From: Paenibacillus sp. MMS18-CY102
GTDB taxonomy: Bacteria; Bacillota; Bacilli; Paenibacillales; Paenibacillaceae
Reading direction: 5' to 3'
NCBI RefSeq assembly: GCF_009789195.1
Contig: NZ_WSTC01000012.1
Span: 62,001-126,000, forward strand
Length of the DNA: 64,000 nucleotides
The position numbers and the translations under genes were made by a program. Shown piece by piece: positions 60,301 through 64,000 of the stretch. Position 1 is the stretch's first letter. Each line of letters starts with the position of its first letter. The notes beneath the pieces are model-generated. The model searched no databases and was not told the origin of the DNA. It was given only the letters and a program-made list of their open reading frames with translations.

Positions 60301-61147
60301 AGACAACATCGCGCGCTCCTCCATACTTATGGAGGAGCAATGCCCAGACGGCGTACAGCACCGTCGCGGCGGTCACGCCTAGCTGCTTTGCATAATCAGC
60401 CAACAACAAAGTGGTCTCAGGCGAGAAAGGAGCCGCAAAGGCGCCCGGCACTTTGCGCCGTGAGGCATCCGCGCTCGCTTCGGATCGAAATGGCAGCATG
60501 GCCCGATCCCCAAACCCGGCTAACTCGCCCGTCCAATAGGCACGGTTAGCTTCGTTGTTTGCACGCTGCTGCCATGCCACGAACTCCCGAAAACGTGTCT
60601 TTTGGGCAAACTGCGGTTCTGTTCCTGCCAGGCAAGCGTCGTAGGCCTGCATAAACTCTTTGAGCAATATCCCATTGCTCCAGCCATCGAACAGGATATG
60701 ATGCCAGCTAACGGCCATCTCGAAATTGCGATCATCTAACACGCATATAAGCACGCGCAATGGCTCCATCGCCAGGTCAGCTGGCTTGCGCCGCTCATCG
60801 TCGATCGCCTGTGCGACAAGCCGTTCGCTCTCCTCTGACGTTAACGCAGAGCAATCCCGCTCCTCGACCTTGATGTTCGGCTCGCGCAGCACGATTTGAA
60901 CGGGGTGCTCCAGCTTCTCCCAACGGAACACCGTCCGCAACATCTCGTTGGCCATGGCTACATGCCGCCAGGCAGCGCGCATCGCATCCATGCGCAGTTC
61001 TCCAGTAAACCGAATGCCGAGCTGTTGCACATAGCTGTCTTCGTCCCTGCCACTGCGGTAGTGATACAACAGCCCCGCCTGAGTGGGCGTCAATGCCGTA
61101 ATGTCCTCGATGCTCGCACGGTCCAGCTTGGCCGCGTCACTCATCAA
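57347..61147 (-). CDS. Non-ribosomal peptide synthetase, C-A-PCP with partial second C-like domain
   Basis: This is a 1266-residue single-module NRPS. The condensation domain (15-445) has the active HHILFDG at 149-155. The adenylation domain (475-960) has YTSGSTGAPKGV, NTYGPTEGTVCATY, YRTGD, GRNDEQVKIRGYRIDLREIE and a K in NDKADKQAL. The carrier (972-1042) has S1006 in FFDIGGNSLLLMTL. Reading the pocket by alignment gives a tentative code D-H-E-T-L-G-T-V-C-K, which I cannot match firmly to a known amino acid. After the carrier come about 215 residues (1050-1266) resembling only the C-terminal half of a condensation domain (RYDILAAMWGYLFAEASGQ), with no HHxxxDG. There is no epimerase or thioesterase, so the aminoacyl or peptidyl chain must pass to the PKS. 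It follows the hydrolase-exporter gene by 23 bp. Confidence 0.92.
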   Translation of the reverse strand: MMSDAAKLDRASIEDITALTPTQAGLLYHYRSGRDEDSYVQQLGIRFTGELRMDAMRAAWRHVAMANEMLRTVFRWEKLEHPVQIVLREPNIKVEERDCSALTSEESERLVAQAIDDERRKPADLAMEPLRVLICVLDDRNFEMAVSWHHILFDGWSNGILLKEFMQAYDACLAGTEPQFAQKTRFREFVAWQQRANNEANRAYWTGELAGFGDRAMLPFRSEASADASRRKVPGAFAAPFSPETTLLLADYAKQLGVTAATVLYAVWALLLHKYGGARDVVFGTTVSGRTPDLDNVEEMIGLFINTVPVRVTVDEDAATEQLIRSVDAALRRREPHESASITDIASWGNAGGANELFETVVVLDNYPLDALAMQGGNLAATGYQMSESTHYKLTLGIRTSGEWMVEFDYDAASLSAGEIKRMAGHYLHLLDQVVRQPLQHVSELDLVTPEERESILNVFNAPIGKPSEALVHRVFEDQARANPSHVAVISGGQSFTYGELDSRADKLARRLRREPLKSGDRLVALLAERSDQWIVAMLAILKSGCGYIPIDTAYAPARIAYMLQDSAAELLLIGDGIEVPPSFLGRAIPISDAESATSGEDDGVDAPLHEIEASQIAYVTYTSGSTGAPKGVMTEHRQLLAYVHAFQQEFQLSTNDVVLQQASCSFDHFVEEVYPALLSGSTIVIAKREDVLDPDRLIVLIQESGVTVVTIQPLLLSELNKRGGVPGVHTYLSGGDVLKAAHYDRLASQARVYNTYGPTEGTVCATYWRCDPEIEKNIPIGSPIDGYNVYIADQRGKLQPIGVPGEICISGNGVARGYLHNPALTGSKFVPDPYRSGETMYRTGDVGAWQEDGTIRFEGRNDEQVKIRGYRIDLREIELALQEHASVTEAFVMATDDAAGEKQISAYVATDKETTAHELREHLGERLPAHMFPSVYYRIESIPRTGNDKADKQALLRCTDRLASGRIGIEAQSETEKAVIAVWCDVLKLSEIGPNDHFFDIGGNSLLLMTLQSKLERAFSAGITVTDLFSLPTAAKQAAWLDAQRNRREAYAITGYQPLPEDCFEWHSAEGTVGTADPVRLQVEPAIGAALNRLAAEHSLERYDILAAMWGYLFAEASGQRSAVFHVAVHSGHGAAEIRFDLDALQDFTGLFAHVSTCRRKAESQDAAASVIPLEQVDRFLPERGRFEALPFLCQSGDLTDSERSGLIGLYDLMLCVEDGNLGEEEGFGLTLLHRKGRFQAGTPEWLIQSYLDLLKQLSGIEVPS

Positions 61148-61170
61148 AAATTCCTCCTTCTTGGTTACGG

Positions 61171-64000
61171 TTACCCCGCCACATTCGTCGTTCGCGGCAA
61201 TCGGTTCCCCTCTTCGATGCCAACGACCTGGCCTAGCTCAAGCTTGACAATCTTGTCTGCCAAATCGAAATAACGGTCGTCATGTGTAATTGCGATCACG
61301 CACTTGCCTCGTTCTTTCAGCTCAGGCAGCAGTGACTCGTAGAAAAATTGCCGGAATTCAGGGTCTTGGTCAGCTGCCCATTCGTCGAACAGGTAGATAG
61401 GGCGGTCTTCCAAGTAGCTAATTAGTAATGCAAGCCGCTTGCGTTGGCCGGTTGATAAAGCGAGCGTATCCATAGTTCCTTCGCCAATTTGCACCTTGCC
61501 ATGCAGGCGGAGCTGCGTCATGTGCCGGTCAATCTCATCGCCCTTGTCTGCCGCATTAATGCCGTACAGCTTCTCAAACAGATGGTAATCGCTGAATATT
61601 GCGGAAAATTGCCCACCGAGCCATTCTGGCTCCTGCGCCATTCCATTCACTCTTATCTCTCCGCCGTCCGCCGTATATAATCCCGTTGTAAGCCGCGCCA
61701 GCGTTGATTTGCCGCTGCCGTTGCCGCCTGTGATGAACGTGACTTCACCCGCACGGAATGCCAGGTTAATCGGCCCAACCTCGAACGACGCTCCTTCTCC
61801 CCGAGATGGATGCCTGTATACGACACGATCCAGCTCCAGTGAACGGAATGGCACGCCTTCCGGCAACGGTATAGCAGCCTCAGGCGACTCCGAACCAGCT
61901 TGCCCTTCCGACAACTCCGCCGCAAGTGCGTTAATTCGGCCCCAGCTAATTCGAACTCTGATCAGATTCGGAATCGAGCCGAGAATGGCATGAATGGGTC
62001 CCGTCATATACAACAGGACGAAAACATAGGTTTGAATCGATGCTGCCTTCATCGCAGGGAATAAGACAGGGAATAGAAACGCAACAACGCCAACGACAAA
62101 CGAAAAGAGCAGTTCTCCAATGACGTTCACATTCGCGAACTTCATGTCACCCCGAATGCGCTTGTCGCGATAAGTTTTCGAGCTCGCGATCATATCCGAC
62201 TGAAAATCTTCCCGTCTTCCTTCGTTAAGCGCGAGTTCTTTAAATCCAGTAGTCATGTGATGAATGAAGCCAAAGAACACATTCTGGATATCGCGCGTCT
62301 GCTCCCAGATTCGCTGGGCTTGGCGCCCGAACAAGAAATGAAGGCCCGCAGCGGTAACAATAACAAAGAGAGAAACAAGCAGGCCATAGCCGCTAATCGT
62401 ACCCATATAGACGAAACAGCAGATCAACGTCACGAGGCTTGTAGCTCCGGATACGACGATGTTGGAAAACTCGCTAATTGCCTCCGTATCGTTATTAAGT
62501 GCAGCCTGAATCTTCCCTTGTTCCATCCGCTCTAGCCGGCGGAATGGCGCCTTCAAAACCAACTGGGTCAGTTGGACCCTTTTTCCATAGACCATTTCGT
62601 TCGCAATTCGAATCAAGCGCGTACGCACTAACTTCTGGCCAACGACATACAAGAAAATGCCGGCGATGAGGTAAAGCAGCAGGCCGCTTGGAAACTTCTC
62701 GTCTTCTACGTGCCCAAGGGCAGCGTTGACAATAAAGATGATGAGGGCATTGCCAAGGCCGCTGGCTACGCTCAATACGATCAATGGAAGCATCGCTTTT
62801 TCACCTGGCTTCGGAGCCAATGCGGTCAGGGCATAGTAGACGCCGAAGAGCGCGGCTGCTATAAAGACCGTCCAAGCAGCAAGTGGTATCGTGAATGGCG
62901 CCCAAACGGAAGCGAACTCCCAATTCAATCCACCAAACAATGAGTCCGGAATCTCGTACAAGCAGTATCCGAATCCAGCGATTCCTGCTGCCAGCGCCAC
63001 ACAGACACCCGCTACCCTTGCAGTTCCTCCACTAAACTTGCGCTGACGCCTCGCCAATTGCACAATCGCGGTTATAAGCTGCCACATCGTTAAGATGATG
63101 ACTGGCGCTGAGACGAACAGGGCCGCGGATGCGGTAGCGTCCAGCCCTTTCCACATATCTTTAAGTGGATCTGGCATCTTCTTGTCCATGATCATGCTCA
63201 TGATGCCTTGGCCCATAGTCATCGTTCGAATGTCGCTTTCATTGGCTAATATCGCTACGCCAATGCCATCTGTCGGCCGAATGATGAGGAAGGAGGAAAA
63301 GTTCGGGTTATTGCCTTCATGCGCCAGCTCGCCCGTTCCTTTATAGTACAAGCCCCATCCGGCCGCATAAGATGATCCATCCGGGTTCGGAGGAACCGTC
63401 TTATCCGGCTCGTGCGACTTTTTGATGATCTCTGGATCAAGCCCGAGACCTGAGACGGCGCCAATTTGAATTTTCAGCCACTTCTCCATCTCCGCAGCGC
63501 TCGATATCACATAGCCCGCTGCTGTATTGCCGCGAAATGCGGGAGCGTCATAAGCCCATGTGCGAAGCAAGCCTGGCCTGTACCCTTGCGCCATCTCAGC
63601 TCCTTCTGGCGCTTTGTACATATATGTGCCAGTCAAGTCAAGCGGGTCCAATATCTGCTCACGCATGTACCGTTCGAACGGTACGCCCGAAATTTGCTGG
63701 ACGACGAGCGCAAGCACATCATAATTGATCGTGGCGTAGTCGTATTTCTCTCCCGGTTCGCGTTCCAGCTCCATCCCATCTAACGTACGAACCGTGCGCT
63801 CCAGTGCGCCTTCGTCGTCCGCTTGAGGGATGATACCGATCGTTCGAAACGGGATCCCGCTCGTATGATGAAGCAACTGGCGAAGCGTAACTTCCGTTTC
63901 CTTGCCTTTGAACGTAAAGTTAAGCCACGGCACATAATGGCTGACCGGTGCATCCAGATCCAGCCTGCCTTCCGTTTCGAGGCGGAATACCGCAAGTGCT
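61171..64000 (-). CDS. Serine hydrolase-ABC exporter fusion, partial at the right edge
   Basis: The gene runs off the window; at least 943 residues are visible, since the frame stays open to 64000 (LETEGRLDLDAPVSHYV precedes the first internal GTG). The N-terminal part is a class-C beta-lactamase/serine peptidase domain (VTLRQLLHHTSGIPFRT, the Y-x-N-like ATINYDVLALVV, AHEGNNPNFSSFLII). Its S-x-x-K nucleophile would be outside the window. Several transmembrane helices follow, then a six-helix ABC exporter domain and an ATPase with Walker A GGNGSGKST, signature LSTGQRKRLAL and Walker B YLFDEWAADQ. The latter part is like the cyclic-peptide exporter family (SyrD type). Hydrolase-exporter fusions are known as prodrug-activating peptidases (ZmaM-like, related to ClbP and XcnG). 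It likely exports and unmasks the operon product. Confidence 0.88.
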   Translation of the reverse strand, partial: ALAVFRLETEGRLDLDAPVSHYVPWLNFTFKGKETEVTLRQLLHHTSGIPFRTIGIIPQADDEGALERTVRTLDGMELEREPGEKYDYATINYDVLALVVQQISGVPFERYMREQILDPLDLTGTYMYKAPEGAEMAQGYRPGLLRTWAYDAPAFRGNTAAGYVISSAAEMEKWLKIQIGAVSGLGLDPEIIKKSHEPDKTVPPNPDGSSYAAGWGLYYKGTGELAHEGNNPNFSSFLIIRPTDGIGVAILANESDIRTMTMGQGIMSMIMDKKMPDPLKDMWKGLDATASAALFVSAPVIILTMWQLITAIVQLARRQRKFSGGTARVAGVCVALAAGIAGFGYCLYEIPDSLFGGLNWEFASVWAPFTIPLAAWTVFIAAALFGVYYALTALAPKPGEKAMLPLIVLSVASGLGNALIIFIVNAALGHVEDEKFPSGLLLYLIAGIFLYVVGQKLVRTRLIRIANEMVYGKRVQLTQLVLKAPFRRLERMEQGKIQAALNNDTEAISEFSNIVVSGATSLVTLICCFVYMGTISGYGLLVSLFVIVTAAGLHFLFGRQAQRIWEQTRDIQNVFFGFIHHMTTGFKELALNEGRREDFQSDMIASSKTYRDKRIRGDMKFANVNVIGELLFSFVVGVVAFLFPVLFPAMKAASIQTYVFVLLYMTGPIHAILGSIPNLIRVRISWGRINALAAELSEGQAGSESPEAAIPLPEGVPFRSLELDRVVYRHPSRGEGASFEVGPINLAFRAGEVTFITGGNGSGKSTLARLTTGLYTADGGEIRVNGMAQEPEWLGGQFSAIFSDYHLFEKLYGINAADKGDEIDRHMTQLRLHGKVQIGEGTMDTLALSTGQRKRLALLISYLEDRPIYLFDEWAADQDPEFRQFFYESLLPELKERGKCVIAITHDDRYFDLADKIVKLELGQVVGIEEGNRLPRTTNVAG

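Overview
The window looks like a chromosomal segment of a spore-forming, carbohydrate-scavenging member of the Bacillota, most probably Paenibacillus or a close relative. The signs are a GerE-type spore-coat regulator, a YhcN/YlaJ spore lipoprotein, two YesM/YesN-type two-component systems wired to LplABC-type sugar importers, a GH67/GH8/GH43 xylan-fragment cluster like the aldouronate clusters described in Paenibacillus, CcpA-type cre sites, strong AGGAGG ribosome sites and several TTG starts. No rRNA, tRNA, CRISPR array or intact mobile element was found.

Layout. 0-9.5 kb: a nucleotidyltransferase, then a minus-strand operon of solute-binding lipoprotein, two permeases, histidine kinase, AraC-type response regulator and a NagZ-like GH3 enzyme. 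9.6-17.1 kb: SWIM-protein, SNF2-helicase and small-ORF operon, an orphan SpoOB-type histidine kinase and a TPR membrane protein. 17.4-26.3 kb: a mixed region with a winged-helix regulator, glutaminase, a signal-peptidase-like lipoprotein that seems catalytically dead, an HXXEE membrane protein, gerE plus a decayed gerE copy, a broken retropepsin pair, a GNAT, a PDZ-less HtrA and a YhcN/YlaJ lipoprotein. It also holds three copies of a 185-bp composite repeat. 26.9-38.4 kb: the glucuronoxylan-fragment cluster (response regulator, kinase, binding protein, two permeases, GH67 alpha-glucuronidase, GH43) with a divergent GH8 Rex enzyme. 38.7-46.3 kb: ECF sigma/anti-sigma pair, GH5 enzyme, NagA-like amidohydrolase, and a LacI/YczE/HAD operon.

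46.4-64 kb (running off the right edge): a tightly packed minus-strand biosynthetic operon for a hybrid non-ribosomal peptide/polyketide. In transcription order it encodes a serine-hydrolase/ABC-exporter fusion, an NRPS (C-A-PCP plus a C-terminal half condensation-like domain), a luciferase-like monooxygenase, a free-standing malonyl acyltransferase, a two-module AT-less PKS ending in a BtrH-like papain-fold domain, a stand-alone carrier protein and a radical SAM/SPASM enzyme, then a strong terminator. My reading is that a PCP-bound amino acid is extended by two trans-loaded malonyl units, the first ketoreduced, and that the chain may be handed to an amine or other nucleophile by the BtrH-like domain instead of a thioesterase. 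The hydrolase-exporter resembles the ClbP/ZmaM-type prodrug peptidases, which suggests that a masked precursor is unmasked on export. I do not recognise this gene set as a known product cluster, and its upstream part lies outside the window.

The two most striking non-coding signals are the three 185-bp repeats, each with four 25-bp units in an identical +,+,-,- layout at 50/60/50-bp steps, and the regulatory sites (cre, LacI-type operator, sigma-K promoter, triple 11-bp-phased repeat) that link individual genes to carbon, sporulation and stress control.
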